Translations under genes and position numbers: made by a program
Assembly: GCA_910586665.1 (NCBI GenBank)
Contig: CAJUIX010000017.1
Location: forward strand, 1-64,000
Reading direction: 5' to 3'
Origin: an uncultured Duncaniella sp.
Lineage (GTDB): Bacteria; Bacteroidota; Bacteroidia; Bacteroidales; Muribaculaceae
Length of the DNA: 64,000 nucleotides
Shown: piece by piece, positions 25,626 to 36,251 of the stretch
Layout: each line of letters begins with the position of its first letter
Position numbering within the stretch: position 1 is the stretch's first letter
Notes under the pieces: generated by a model
Database searches by the model: none
The model's input: the letters and a program-made list of their open reading frames with translations, nothing else
What the model was told of the DNA's origin: nothing

Positions 25626-26678
25626 TTACCTGTATTCCGTATTTAATGTGTACAACGGTGTTGGGTCGAAGCGGGGGAGGGCAATGAGGTGGAGCTGGGG
25701 CGGAGTGGTCTCGTCGGCCAGGTCGACGCTGCCGTTGCCGAAGCGCGACACTCCTACATCGGCGAGAGCACGTTCTACGGATTCGAGGGCCTTGGCAGGC
25801 GTATTGTTGTCATGCGACAGGTGGCAGAGGAAGACGCCGCGCAGAGTCGGAGTATAGATCTTCGATAGAAAATCGGCTGTCATGCAGTTGTCAAGATGCC
25901 CGTTGGAGGCCTCGATGCGTGCTTTGAGATACTCCGGGTAGCGACCCTCGTGGAGCATCTGCCGGTCATAGTTGGCCTCGATGACAATGTGGGTGGCGAG
26001 GCGCATATAATAGTCTACCCGGTCGCTGATGCAGCCGAGGTCGGTCGCCACGGCGAGGCGGACATGGCCGTGCTCGATGAAGTAGCCGGCATTGTCGGCG
26101 CCGTCGTGCATCACCTCGAAGGCCGTAAGCTCGAAATTGCCGATTTTGAACGGGAACTCCTTGTAGATAGGGGCGTGGTAATCCTTGATTCGGCGCGATA
26201 TGTTGTGGCGGCGGAGGATTCCGTTAAGGGTCTTGGGGGTACAGTAGACGCGCAGGTGCTTGTAACGTCGTAGGAGGCCGTATACATCACGGATATGGTC
26301 GCCGTGGTCGTGGGTAAGACAGATACCGCTTACGCGCTCCATAGAGATGCCGTTGCGGCGCAGTCCTTCGACCACCTTTGCCACCTCCACACCCGCGTCG
26401 ATGAGGAAACCACCCGTGCGGTCGCCGATATACGAGCAGTTGCCTGAACTTCCGCTGCCGAAACTCATGAAAAAGACTTTGTCGGAGGCCTCCATAGGCG
26501 GCAGTTCGTCAATGACTCCTTGACGGGGCTTCTCCCGCTTCACTTCACGCGCTATGGCCTCCATCTCCTTGTCGGGGATGATGTGGAAGTCGCTCTCGGT
26601 GCCTTCCTGGAAGTCATCGAGGTGGTCAAAAAGACCCGGCATGAAGCGGTGTGTTATGGGTTTCAGGTTTTTAGCCAA
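25626..26678 (-). CDS. MBL-fold metallo-hydrolase (YycJ/WalJ-like)
   Basis: The 350-aa protein contains a metallo-beta-lactamase domain from about residue 70: FMSFGSGSSGNCSYIG, the metal motif THDHGDH, a later VMHDGADNAGY, ATDLG, and CHLSHDNN near the C-terminus. This pattern fits the YycJ/WalJ group, proposed exonuclease or phosphodiesterase hydrolases. An unusual hydrophilic N-terminal extension of 70 residues (including MPGLFDHLDDFQ) precedes the domain. Met71 would be the canonical start, but the extension has coding character and no other promoter is evident. It is the last gene of the minus-strand cvpA-sufB-methyltransferase run, after a 65-bp gap. Confidence 0.85.
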   Translation of the reverse strand: MAKNLKPITHRFMPGLFDHLDDFQEGTESDFHIIPDKEMEAIAREVKREKPRQGVIDELPPMEASDKVFFMSFGSGSSGNCSYIGDRTGGFLIDAGVEVAKVVEGLRRNGISMERVSGICLTHDHGDHIRDVYGLLRRYKHLRVYCTPKTLNGILRRHNISRRIKDYHAPIYKEFPFKIGNFELTAFEVMHDGADNAGYFIEHGHVRLAVATDLGCISDRVDYYMRLATHIVIEANYDRQMLHEGRYPEYLKARIEASNGHLDNCMTADFLSKIYTPTLRGVFLCHLSHDNNTPAKALESVERALADVGVSRFGNGSVDLADETTPPQLHLIALPRFDPTPLYTLNTEYR

Positions 26679-26743
26679 GATTGTGATAAGTGATTAAGGG
26701 TGGTTAGAGAGATTGGAAGCGGGATATATGGATTAGGGCTGTC

Positions 26744-27468
26744 TCAGTAGTTGAGCAGGAAGATCGTCGGAGTCTTGTCATAGTCATATTTCCGTCCGGC
26801 CCATTTGGAAAGGGGGAGGGTGACTATGCTCTGCCGCTGGCCCGTGAGATCGGAGGCCACGCAGAGGCGTAGGGAGGGTGGAAGGGTCGATGCAAGCTCG
26901 GCAATGAGCCTGTTGTTGCGATAAGGGGTCTCGATGAATATCTGTGTCTGCGATTCCTGCCTTATGCGTCGCTCGAGTTCGCGCAGACGGAGCGCGCGGG
27001 CCTTTGCCTCGTGAGGAAGATAGCCGATGAAGGCGAAACTCTGGCCGTTGAAGCCCGAGCCCATGAGCGAGAGCAGTATGCTCGACGGCCCGACAAGCGG
27101 GATCACTTCAAGCCCCTTTTCCTGGGCTATGGCCACGAGGTCGGCTCCAGGGTCGGCTATAGCCGGACAGCCGGCTTCTGAAATCACTCCGACAGGCTCC
27201 CCTGCAAGCAGCGGTGCAAGCATAGGCGGAATTTCCTCGGGACGCGTGTGCTCGTCGAGCACGGTAAATTCCAGCGAGTCAATGTCTATGTCGCGGTCGC
27301 AGCGCTTGAGGAAGCGGCGCACGGTGCGGACATTCTCAACGACATAGTGCTTTATGGCGCGGACAACCCGGAGGTTGCCTGCGGGGAGGACGTCGCCGAC
27401 AGGAGCGTCGCTCATTGTCGACGGTATCAGGTAGAGGGCCGGGCGGATATGTGGGGTTTCAAGCTCTG

Positions 27469-27472
<4 letters not shown>
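26744..27472 (-). CDS. RsmI-like SAM-dependent methyltransferase
   Basis: The 242-aa protein belongs to the tetrapyrrole-methylase fold group related to RsmI, which methylates the 2'-OH of C1402 in 16S rRNA. The diagnostic block is GEPVGVISEAGCPAIADPGADLV (about residues 89-111), followed by VIPLVGPSSILLSLMGSG and QTQIFIETPYRN. It is shorter than typical RsmI (about 280 aa) and its N-terminus reads LYLIPSTM rather than LYVVATPIGN, so it may be the shorter paralogue rather than RsmI itself. ATG overlaps the sufB stop by four bases (ATGA), indicating translational coupling. Confidence 0.88.
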
Positions 27473-28947
<1,475 letters not shown>

Positions 28948-28951
28948 TTGC

Positions 28952-29524
28952 TTATGAATAAGAGACTGTTTTGACCGGGGTCGACGAAATTTTGACCGGG
29001 GTCGGGGAGGGGAGGGTGTCGCGCTCGACCGGGTGGAGAGTGTTGAGCACCCACGGGGCGAAGCCTATCACCAACTCGATGGCCCGTCCACCTGCGAGGC
29101 GTGACTTCGACAATAGTGTCGTGCCCGGGAAGACCGCGATGTAGAGGTTGAGCAGCAGGCTGACGAGTAGGGCATACTTTGCTACCGAGAAAGCGGCTCC
29201 GGCTATGTGGTCGATAGGTCCGAGGAGCACAGCGTGGCTAACCGTGTGGAGCATCCTGGCTATGAGTATCACCGAGTAGTAGGTGACGAGGTATATCGCG
29301 CAGTTCACGAGTATTGAGAAACTGTAGCGCGGCAGGGGATTGGCCTGCCAGTCATAGTTACTCCCCACGATAATCTCCTCAATCACGCCGCCAAACATCC
29401 GGCATGCAATAATTGCAATAACTATGGCGGCCACAGAGCCTAACTGTGTGATGATTCCCTTTCGGAAACCGAGCCATGCCGAAACTATGAAAATCAATAG
29501 TAAGATAATGTCAATTACTGCCAT
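28952..29524 (-). CDS. CvpA-family membrane protein
   Basis: The 190-aa protein has four hydrophobic segments starting MAVIDIILLLIFIVSAWLGFRKG and the GAAFSVAKYALLVSLLLN block typical of CvpA/colicin V production family members. These proteins affect envelope integrity and secretion; no reaction is known. The last 25 residues are serine/threonine/valine-rich and poorly conserved. It starts the minus-strand run cvpA-sufB-methyltransferase-hydrolase. A -7 box TAAATTTG (complement of 29553-29560) is about 30 bp upstream of ATG 29524. Confidence 0.85.
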   Translation of the reverse strand: MAVIDIILLLIFIVSAWLGFRKGIITQLGSVAAIVIAIIACRMFGGVIEEIIVGSNYDWQANPLPRYSFSILVNCAIYLVTYYSVILIARMLHTVSHAVLLGPIDHIAGAAFSVAKYALLVSLLLNLYIAVFPGTTLLSKSRLAGGRAIELVIGFAPWVLNTLHPVERDTLPSPTPVKISSTPVKTVSYS

Positions 29525-29720
29525 GAGATGCGCGCGTGAATATATTCGATTGCAAATTTAACAAATTTCTCCCGAAATCAGTTGAAAACAATATATAAAA
29601 ATCCCTATAGGGTCTCACGTCAACTATATCCATAGTCGGTTAGAAGGTGTAAATCCGGCTTCTCAACCTGTGAAATATTCCTCTCTCGTGCGTTATAATA
29701 AATAAAGTATAGACAGCAAT

Positions 29721-30212
29721 ATGAAACTTTTCGACAGGATATTCGGGTCGGTGCGTCAGGCGGCGTCCCGCACGGCGGAGGGAGTCTCTGACCGCTCAAA
29801 AGAGGTGGCCGAGGCTGCCAGGCGCAAGTTTGAGGAACTGCCCGGGGCACTTGACAGCTTCGGTAAGCACTTTAGCGAGTCGGCTATGTGGAAAAAGATA
29901 GGCACTGTTGCCACGAAGGCCGGGAAAAACGTGGTCTACATGGCTCTGACGCTCTTCTATGGTCTTGAAAAAGCCTCTCTCAAGGACAAAGCGCTGATTG
30001 TCGGTGCTCTCGGCTATTTCATCTTTCCAGCCGACCTTATACCCGATTTCATACCCTTGGGCTTTGCCGACGACATGGGAGCGCTGATGGCTGTCTATGG
30101 AATCGTAAAGAATTCTATAGGGCCGGAAGCCCACGAGCGTGCGCGCCGCAAACTCTCCCAATGGTTTGAGAATCCTGATATTGACCCTTCGGTACTCCCC
30201 TCCGACAAATAA
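29721..30212 (+). CDS. YkvA/DUF1232 protein
   Basis: The 163-aa product has an N-terminal half of amphipathic helices (about 1-85) and a C-terminal DUF1232 domain: ALIVGALGYFIFPADLIPDFIPLGFADDMGAL (about 90-122), with the hallmark P-x-D-x-I-P-D-x-I-P motif and a following DD. Such proteins are membrane-associated and of unknown function. It stands alone, divergent from cvpA. Confidence 0.88.
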   Translation: MKLFDRIFGSVRQAASRTAEGVSDRSKEVAEAARRKFEELPGALDSFGKHFSESAMWKKIGTVATKAGKNVVYMALTLFYGLEKASLKDKALIVGALGYFIFPADLIPDFIPLGFADDMGALMAVYGIVKNSIGPEAHERARRKLSQWFENPDIDPSVLPSDK

Positions 30213-30452
30213 GTGGCATTGGTGTCCGAGAGGGTGTCAAATGTTAAAATTGTTGTTGCCACACGGGGGAAATGAACAAATAAAAATGTATTAATGTTAT
30301 AAAATCAAAACGCTTCAAAACGCTTCACTGAGGCTCGGCAGCGGGGCAAGAGTGCCACCATTAAGAACCTGGCCGGGCGGATGTGATAAACCCTAAAACT
30401 ATTTAAAGAATTAAAAGAGTTTACTAAAAAATCGTGTTTCATTTTTAAATTT

Positions 30453-31679
30453 ATGAGAGAAATGAAAAGAAATTTGTTAATCGTTGCGGCTTTGGGCGGC
30501 ATGCTCTGGAGCGCAAGTGACGCAAAGGCCCAGGAGACAGTCGAAGGCATCGTTGTCGAGGAGACACCGGTCCTCGTCCAGGAAGTCGACTGCAAGGACT
30601 ACTACACACCTGGTTCATGGAAAAACAACTGGTTCCTCCAGATTGGCGCCGGTATTCGCTCTCCCTTCATGGAGAACTTCCGCACTGACGGACGTGACAA
30701 CAGCCGCCACCTCACAGCTATCTACAATCTCGGCGTAGGTCGCTGGATCTCTCCCTACTTAGGTTTCCGCTTCTCGGCCTACTATGGTTCGATGCACTGG
30801 AACAGCGGCGTGACTGCCTCTGCCCGTGTCGCCAACCTCAACGTTGACTTCATGTGGGATATGTTTAACTCAATCGGGGGCTACAATCCCAAGCGCGTCT
30901 TCTCAATGGTGCCTTACATCGGACTCGGCGGCTCATTCATCTACCGCTATCGTCCCGAGCTGGGCAATATCCAGGACCGCGACGGTTCCGGCGTGAAGAG
31001 CAACCAGTGGGTACTCCCCGTTTCAGCAGGTCTGCAGCTCCGCTTCCGTCTGAGCGACTATGTTGACTTCTTCGCTGAGGGTCGTGCACAGTTCTACGGT
31101 GACAACTTCAACAATGAGGCCTACGGACGTCCTATCGACATCGACATCTCCGCTATCGGCGGCTTTGCCTTCCACTTCACCGGTTCGAAGTTCCAGCGTT
31201 ACAACCCCTGTGACTACACCGACTACATCAACAACGCCAACAATCAGATCAACGACCTCCGTGCAGCTCTCGCCACTACTTCCGCAGCTCTTGCAGCAGC
31301 CGAGGCCCAGCTCCCCTGCCCCGAAGTCAAGGAATCTGTCACTGTTACCTCTACAACTATTCTCCCGACCGTCCGCTTCAAGATTAATTCGGCCTACGTC
31401 AGCTCAGAGGAAATGGTCAACGTCTACAACGTGGCTGAGTACATGAAGGCTAATCCTGATGCAACTATCGTGGTTCGCGGCTATGCCGATGAAGATACCG
31501 GCACTTCCGAGTACAACATGAAGCTTTCAGAGCGCCGCGCCCAGGCCGTCGCTGACATCCTCACCGGCGACTACGGCATCAACGCCAACCGTCTCGTCCT
31601 CGAAGCTGCAGGCAGCAACACCCAGGTTTACGAGACCAACGACTGGAACCGCATCGTAATCTTCGCTATCCCCGAATAA
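30453..31679 (+). CDS. OmpA-family outer-membrane protein
   Basis: The 408-aa protein (or 405 aa from ATG 30462, MKRNLLIVAALGGMLW) has a signal peptide, an eight-stranded-barrel-like N-terminal domain (about 50-260), a short Ala-rich coiled linker (about 270-295: NNQINDLRAALATTSAALAAAEAQL), and a C-terminal OmpA peptidoglycan-binding domain (about 305-405) with NVAEYMKANPDATIVVRGYADEDTG and KLSERRAQAVADIL. It likely links outer membrane and peptidoglycan and is probably abundant. A 240-bp leader region without ORFs precedes it, containing two tandem AAAACGCTTC motifs near 30307-30325. Confidence 0.92.
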   Translation: MREMKRNLLIVAALGGMLWSASDAKAQETVEGIVVEETPVLVQEVDCKDYYTPGSWKNNWFLQIGAGIRSPFMENFRTDGRDNSRHLTAIYNLGVGRWISPYLGFRFSAYYGSMHWNSGVTASARVANLNVDFMWDMFNSIGGYNPKRVFSMVPYIGLGGSFIYRYRPELGNIQDRDGSGVKSNQWVLPVSAGLQLRFRLSDYVDFFAEGRAQFYGDNFNNEAYGRPIDIDISAIGGFAFHFTGSKFQRYNPCDYTDYINNANNQINDLRAALATTSAALAAAEAQLPCPEVKESVTVTSTTILPTVRFKINSAYVSSEEMVNVYNVAEYMKANPDATIVVRGYADEDTGTSEYNMKLSERRAQAVADILTGDYGINANRLVLEAAGSNTQVYETNDWNRIVIFAIPE

Positions 31680-31849
31680 CAGACACCCCGTATTGTTTAC
31701 TCTCGCAGGCCGGACACAGACCCCAAGGCAGCAGAGGCTCGCCGCTGAGTGGCGAAGAGTCGTCCACCGCTCCGGCTGCGGAGAGTGACAAGGAAGCAAT
31801 ATAAAGAAAAATCGAGTTTTTTCTGTTCAAAACAATAATTGACGTTTGT

Positions 31850-31886
31850 GACCCGAAGTGATACAGTAATGTATACACTCCGGGTC
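31850..31886 (+). terminator. Terminator-like hairpin between ompA-like gene and tsaD
   Basis: GACCCG (31850-31855) pairs with CGGGTC (31881-31886), continued inward by AGTG/CACT and ATAC/GTAT, then a T-rich stretch (CTTTCATTTTTC). It lies 170 bp after the OmpA stop. Confidence 0.55.
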
Positions 31887-31951
31887 GCTTTCATTTTTCA
31901 GTGTCAGCGGAATTTGTTACTTTTGTGCTTATAATTGAACTGATATAAGTT

Positions 31952-32968
31952 ATGAGCATAACAATATTGGGCATTGAGTCGTCGTGCGACGACACTTCTG
32001 CTGCCGTCATCCGCGACGGCGTCCTTCTGAGCAACGTCATAGCCTCGCAGGAGGTGCATGCGGAGTTTGGCGGCGTGGTGCCGGAGCTTGCCTCGCGTGC
32101 CCACCAGCAAAATATAGTCCCGGTGGTCGACACCGCCCTCAAACGTGCCGGTATTTCAAAGTCAGAGCTTTCGGCCATCGGCTTTACCCGCGGTCCGGGG
32201 CTGCTCGGCTCGCTCCTTGTCGGGACGAGCTTTGCCAAAGGACTGTCGCTCGGTTTGCGCATCCCTATTGTCGACGTCAACCATCTCCACGGCCATGTGC
32301 TCTCGCACTTCATCCGCCGCAGCGAGGAGGACGCGGTGCCTGAATACCCCTTCATCTGTCTGCTCGTCTCCGGCGGCAACAGCCAGATAATCCTTGTCAG
32401 AAACTACAACGACATGGAGATTCTCGGACAGACCATTGACGATGCTGCCGGCGAAGCCTTCGACAAGTGTGCCAAAGTCATGGGACTTCCTTATCCCGGG
32501 GGGCCGCACATCGACCGTCTCGCGGCCGAGGGCGATGCTTCGGCTTTCAAGTTTGCCAAACCACACATTCCAGGACTCGACTACAGCTTCAGCGGCCTGA
32601 AGACCTCATTCCTATATACCCTGCGCGACCGTCTCAAAGAAAATCCCTCATTCATCGACGAAAACCGAGCCGACCTTGCCGCCTCGCTGCAAAAGACTAT
32701 CATCGACATCTTAATGGACAAGCTCGACAAGGCCGTCCGCCAGACCGGTGTCAGGACTGTGGCTATCGGCGGAGGTGTCTCGGCCAATTCAGGAGTGCGC
32801 GACGCCGTAGCCGACTATTGTAGACGCCGCGGGTTGACGGCTTTCATCCCCCCGCGTGTCTTCACCACCGACAATGCCGCTATGGTGGCCATTGCTGCCT
32901 ATTATAAGTATCTCGACAAAAAATTCTGCTGCTACGACGAGGTCCCCTACGCCCGCGTGCAAGTCTGA
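31952..32968 (+). CDS. tsaD: tRNA N6-threonylcarbamoyladenosine synthase subunit TsaD
   Basis: TsaD transfers the threonylcarbamoyl group to A37 of ANN-reading tRNAs. The 338-aa protein shows GIESSCDDTSAAVI at the N-terminus, the metal-binding VNHLHGH (H-x3-H), FICLLVSGGNSQI, DDAAGEAFDKCAKVMGLPYPGGP, and AIGGGVSANSGVR, all ASKHA-fold nucleotide and metal motifs. A -7 box TACTTTTG (31918-31925) lies 26 bp before ATG 31952. cinA follows 36 bp downstream. Confidence 0.97.
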   Translation: MSITILGIESSCDDTSAAVIRDGVLLSNVIASQEVHAEFGGVVPELASRAHQQNIVPVVDTALKRAGISKSELSAIGFTRGPGLLGSLLVGTSFAKGLSLGLRIPIVDVNHLHGHVLSHFIRRSEEDAVPEYPFICLLVSGGNSQIILVRNYNDMEILGQTIDDAAGEAFDKCAKVMGLPYPGGPHIDRLAAEGDASAFKFAKPHIPGLDYSFSGLKTSFLYTLRDRLKENPSFIDENRADLAASLQKTIIDILMDKLDKAVRQTGVRTVAIGGGVSANSGVRDAVADYCRRRGLTAFIPPRVFTTDNAAMVAIAAYYKYLDKKFCCYDEVPYARVQV

Positions 32969-33004
32969 TTCCCCTAAACCTTCAACCTTCAACTTTGAAC
33001 CCTA

Positions 33005-34264
33005 ATGCAACTATCAATAATCGTCATAGGCGACGAGCTTCTGCTCGGCCAGGTCATAGATACTAATTCGGGCGACATAGCCCGTCATATAGCTCCATAC
33101 GGCTGGGAGGTCAGCGACGTCCAGGCTGTAGGCGACGAAGCCGGTGAGATTCGTCGCGCCATAGACCGAGCCTTCGAACTCAGTGACGTGGTCATTACCA
33201 CCGGCGGCCTCGGTCCGACCAAGGACGACATCACCAAGGGTGTCCTCCGTGATTATTTCGGTGGTGAGCTTGTCGAGGATACCGCGGTGCTCGAGAATGT
33301 CAAGGATATTGTGAGCCGCCGAGGCTTCCGTCTCAACGACCTGACAGTTGCACAGGCTATAGTACCTACCTCCTGCCGTGTCATTCAGAACCGCGTCGGG
33401 ACGGCGCCTATCATGTGGTTTGAGCGGGAGGGCAAGGTGCTCGTGGCAATGCCGGGGGTGCCCTTCGAGACCCGCGAGATGTTTCAGAGCGAGGTTTTTC
33501 CGCAGCTGTGCAAAAAATATCATAGCGACGTCGACATAGAGCATGCCGTGCTCATGGTGACAGACTACACCGAGAGCGGCCTCGCTGAAAAGATAGCCTC
33601 CTGGGAGGAGGAGCTTCCCCCGTATCTCCACCTCGCCTACCTTCCGAAGCCGGGACTGATACGCCTGCGCATCGACGGCGCTCATGCCGACAAGGATTTC
33701 ATCACAGCCGAGGTGCGCCGAGCCGCCGAGGAACTTCATACAATGCTCGGCGACGCGGTCATCGCCACCGAGGATCTTACTCCGGCCCAGATTCTGCTGA
33801 AGGAGTGCACCAAGCGCGGTCTGAAACTCGCCACAGCCGAGAGCTGCACCGGCGGCAACATTGCTCATGAGCTTACGCTCGTCCCCGGCTCGTCGGAAAC
33901 CTTCGTCGGTTCGGTCGTAAGCTATAGCAACGAGGTCAAGATGTCGCTTCTCGGTGTAGGGAAGAAGACGCTTGCCGACAGCGGAGCGGTGAGTCTCCCC
34001 GTGGTCTATGAAATGGCCGAGGGTGTCCTCCGGGCCACCGGCGCGCAGGTGTCGGTAGCCACGAGCGGCATTGCCGGTCCCGGCGGAGGGAGCGAGGAAA
34101 AGCCTGTCGGCACGGTCTGCATGGCTGCCGCAGTCGCCATGCCCGACGGAACATTCCTCTGTGAAACTTCCACGAAGCACTTCCCCGGCAACCGCAGCCG
34201 TGTCATAGACGCATCGACTACCCGCGTCCTTATCGAGGCAATAAAGTTGCTTCGCAAGCTCTGA
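33005..34264 (+). CDS. cinA: CinA: competence/damage-inducible protein, nicotinamide-nucleotide amidase
   Basis: The 419-aa protein has the full two-domain form. The N-terminal COG1058 domain (about 1-170: IVIGDELLLGQVIDTNSGDIA, TTGGLGPTKDDITKG, MPGVPFETREMF) acts on ADP-ribose or NAD-related pyrophosphates. The C-terminal PncC amidase domain (about 265-415) has the catalytic motif LATAESCTGGNIAHELT and the late SGIAGPGGG. Together they recycle pyridine nucleotides. It follows tsaD closely and ends 44 bp before a secreted pectinesterase gene. Confidence 0.95.
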   Translation: MQLSIIVIGDELLLGQVIDTNSGDIARHIAPYGWEVSDVQAVGDEAGEIRRAIDRAFELSDVVITTGGLGPTKDDITKGVLRDYFGGELVEDTAVLENVKDIVSRRGFRLNDLTVAQAIVPTSCRVIQNRVGTAPIMWFEREGKVLVAMPGVPFETREMFQSEVFPQLCKKYHSDVDIEHAVLMVTDYTESGLAEKIASWEEELPPYLHLAYLPKPGLIRLRIDGAHADKDFITAEVRRAAEELHTMLGDAVIATEDLTPAQILLKECTKRGLKLATAESCTGGNIAHELTLVPGSSETFVGSVVSYSNEVKMSLLGVGKKTLADSGAVSLPVVYEMAEGVLRATGAQVSVATSGIAGPGGGSEEKPVGTVCMAAAVAMPDGTFLCETSTKHFPGNRSRVIDASTTRVLIEAIKLLRKL

Positions 34265-34308
34265 CAATCGGCCTGTTATCAATAAGTCATCACATCTATA
34301 CCATAACC

Positions 34309-35817
34309 ATGAAAAATTTATTATCTATCCTGCTTGTCACCATTATGGCGACAAACTTAGGCTATGCCAAGAAGCAGGCCGCAATGCTGACCCCGGCTCC
34401 CGGAGCGGAGAATGTCAACGTCGACACCCGTCTTTCAATTCTGTTCGACTCCGAGCTGGTGATTGGCGAGAAGGGACTGATTCGTATTTTCGACGAGGCG
34501 ACGGGTCTCTGTGTCGACAGCCTCGACATGTCAATCCCGGCCGGCCCCACCGAGGGTACGAAGCTTCCGAAGGCTCCCTATACACTTAAGCCATACGTCT
34601 ACGACCAGCCGCGCCACACAAACCGTACCATCAAGCCCGGAACACCTTCCGGCACGGCTGCCCCGGCCTCCGACGAGTATCAGCTCAACATCATTGGTGG
34701 TTTCACCGATGCCTTCCACTTCTACCCGATTATCGTCAGGGGTAACAGGGCCGAAATCTATCCCCACAATAATATGCTCGACTATGGAAAGAGCTATTAT
34801 GTCACCGTCGACCCAGGTGTCCTCTCCGTCGGCGGCAAGCCCTTCAAGGGAGTGACTAAAAAGGATGGCTGGCGCTTCACTGTCAAGTCCTCCGCTCCTG
34901 CCGCTTCGCAGCGTCGCCTCGTGGTGGCAGCCGACGGTTTTGGCGATTTCAATACAGTGCAGGGCGCTCTCGACTTCATTCCCGAGTTCAGCTCAGAGAC
35001 TTGGACCGTCTATGTTAAGAACGGAGACTACGAGGAGCTTGTCTACTTCCGCAACAAGAGCAACGTCACCATCGAGGGTGAGAGCCGCGAGGGTGTCTAT
35101 ATCCACTATCCGAACAACGAGGTCTTCAACCCACATCCGGCTGACGTCAGCACCAATGAATGGCTCGGCACTTTCCCCTCCCGCCGCGCGCCATTCATGA
35201 TGGACAACTGCACCGACATGACTCTGTGCAACTTCACCGTGGCCACCACATGCCGTGGCCAGGCCGAGGGCTTGCTCATCATGGGTGAGCGCAACGTTGT
35301 AAAAGATGTTACCGTCATAGGTGACGGCGACGCTCTCCAGGCCAACGGCTCCCTCTTTATGGAAAACTGCCGCATCGAGGGTGGGGGAGACACCGTGCTC
35401 GGCCGCGGTCCCGTCTATTTCAAGGATTGCACACTCTTGTCGCGCGGCCCCTTTGCATACGTCCGCAACGGTACAGCGAGCCACGGCGATGTATTCGTGG
35501 ACTGCACGCTCATAGGTCTCACTCCGCGAGCCGTATTTGCCCGCACCAACGGCACTTATCCGCAGTGTGAAATGGTGCTAATCGACTGCACGCTTGAAAA
35601 CATTCCTGCCGAGGGGTGGGAGGGGGTGACCAAAGGCCCGTATGACTATGTCCACTACTGGGAGTCGGGTAGCCGCAATCCCGACGGCACTCCTGCCGAC
35701 ACCTCGCGTCGCGCCGAGGGCTCGCGTGTGCTCGACCCGGTTGACGACGCGGCTCTTATCAAGGCCTACCGCGACCCGGCTTTCGTGCTCGGCGGTTGGA
35801 ATCCCTGCAATAAGTGA
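34309..35817 (+). CDS. Secreted pectinesterase-like protein (CE8-type beta helix)
   Basis: The 502-aa protein has a signal peptide (MKNLLSILLVTIMATNLGYA), an N-terminal Ig-like domain (about 25-200) of the type that begins with TPAPGAENVNVDTRLSILFDS, and a C-terminal right-handed beta helix (about 205-500) resembling carbohydrate esterase family 8. Family landmarks are ADGFGDFNTVQGALDFIP, VYVKNGDYEELVYF (G-x-Y-x-E), GQAEGLLIMGE, GDGDALQANGSLFM and GGGDTVLGRGPVYFKDC. The two aspartates at the positions of the catalytic QDTL and VDFIFG motifs appear kept but the surroundings differ. No other pectin genes or SusCD pair are near. Confidence 0.85.
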   Translation: MKNLLSILLVTIMATNLGYAKKQAAMLTPAPGAENVNVDTRLSILFDSELVIGEKGLIRIFDEATGLCVDSLDMSIPAGPTEGTKLPKAPYTLKPYVYDQPRHTNRTIKPGTPSGTAAPASDEYQLNIIGGFTDAFHFYPIIVRGNRAEIYPHNNMLDYGKSYYVTVDPGVLSVGGKPFKGVTKKDGWRFTVKSSAPAASQRRLVVAADGFGDFNTVQGALDFIPEFSSETWTVYVKNGDYEELVYFRNKSNVTIEGESREGVYIHYPNNEVFNPHPADVSTNEWLGTFPSRRAPFMMDNCTDMTLCNFTVATTCRGQAEGLLIMGERNVVKDVTVIGDGDALQANGSLFMENCRIEGGGDTVLGRGPVYFKDCTLLSRGPFAYVRNGTASHGDVFVDCTLIGLTPRAVFARTNGTYPQCEMVLIDCTLENIPAEGWEGVTKGPYDYVHYWESGSRNPDGTPADTSRRAEGSRVLDPVDDAALIKAYRDPAFVLGGWNPCNK

Positions 35818-35891
35818 GTTTCAATGCCGGATATGGCATTAGTTAATGCTTCTTAAACTATAGCCGGGTGTTTCAACCTGCAACGTATATG

Positions 35892-35940
35892 TAGCGTTTT
35901 AGATACAGTTAGTTAAAATTTATCTGTATCTAAAACGCTA
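35892..35940. repeat. 17-bp perfect inverted repeat before the thioredoxin gene
   Basis: TAGCGTTTTAGATACAG (35892-35908) and CTGTATCTAAAACGCTA (35924-35940) are perfect inverted copies with a 15-base A/T-rich loop. The right arm ends 5 bases before ATG 35946, so in RNA it would cover the ribosome-binding region. It has no T-run, so it is not a standard terminator. Confidence 0.8.
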
Positions 35941-35945
35941 TAATT

Positions 35946-36239
35946 ATGGACTTTGATAAAGCAATTTCAAGATCGAAAGTGGTACTGGCCGAGTTCTATG
36001 CCTCATGGTGTCCTCACTGCCAGCGTATGATGCCCGTAGTGGCGCAGGTCACGGAACTTTTGGACGGCCGTGTGCCTGTGGTGAAATATGACATTGATCA
36101 GAACAAGGGAGCTGCCGACGAGGCAGGAGTGCGGTCAATCCCTACTTTCCTCATCTATGTCGACGGTAAGGAGACATGGCGTCACAGCGGGGAGATAGAC
36201 GGCGAGGTGCTTCTTGCCAAGGTTGAATCATTCCTATAA
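35946..36239 (+). CDS. Thioredoxin-like protein with CPHC active site
   Basis: The 97-aa protein is a minimal thioredoxin fold: VVLAEFYASWCPHCQRMMP (active site Cys22-Pro-His-Cys25) and the cis-proline segment VRSIPTFLIYVDG. The CPHC dipeptide is the DsbA-type, more oxidising than thioredoxin CGPC, but the rest is thioredoxin. There is no signal peptide or membrane segment, so it should be cytoplasmic. It lies 12 bp before a C39-VKOR membrane protein, the likely redox partner, and 5 bp after a large inverted repeat. Confidence 0.88.
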   Translation: MDFDKAISRSKVVLAEFYASWCPHCQRMMPVVAQVTELLDGRVPVVKYDIDQNKGAADEAGVRSIPTFLIYVDGKETWRHSGEIDGEVLLAKVESFL

Positions 36240-36251
36240 ACCGGGGCACCC

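Noticed and set aside
31697..31894. 65-codon minus-strand ORF between the OmpA-like gene and tsaD
   Set aside because: No family, no promoter, and it runs through the terminator hairpin at 31850-31886.
33014..34282. 422-codon minus-strand ORF opposite cinA
   Set aside because: Shadow frame; CinA on the plus strand carries all family motifs.
34309..35817. Polysaccharide utilisation locus around the pectinesterase-like gene
   Set aside because: No SusC/SusD pair, regulator or further carbohydrate enzyme lies next to it.
35892..35940. Invertible promoter flanked by inverted repeats
   Set aside because: The segment between the arms is only 15 bp and holds no promoter box, too short for a phase-variable switch of the Bacteroides type.
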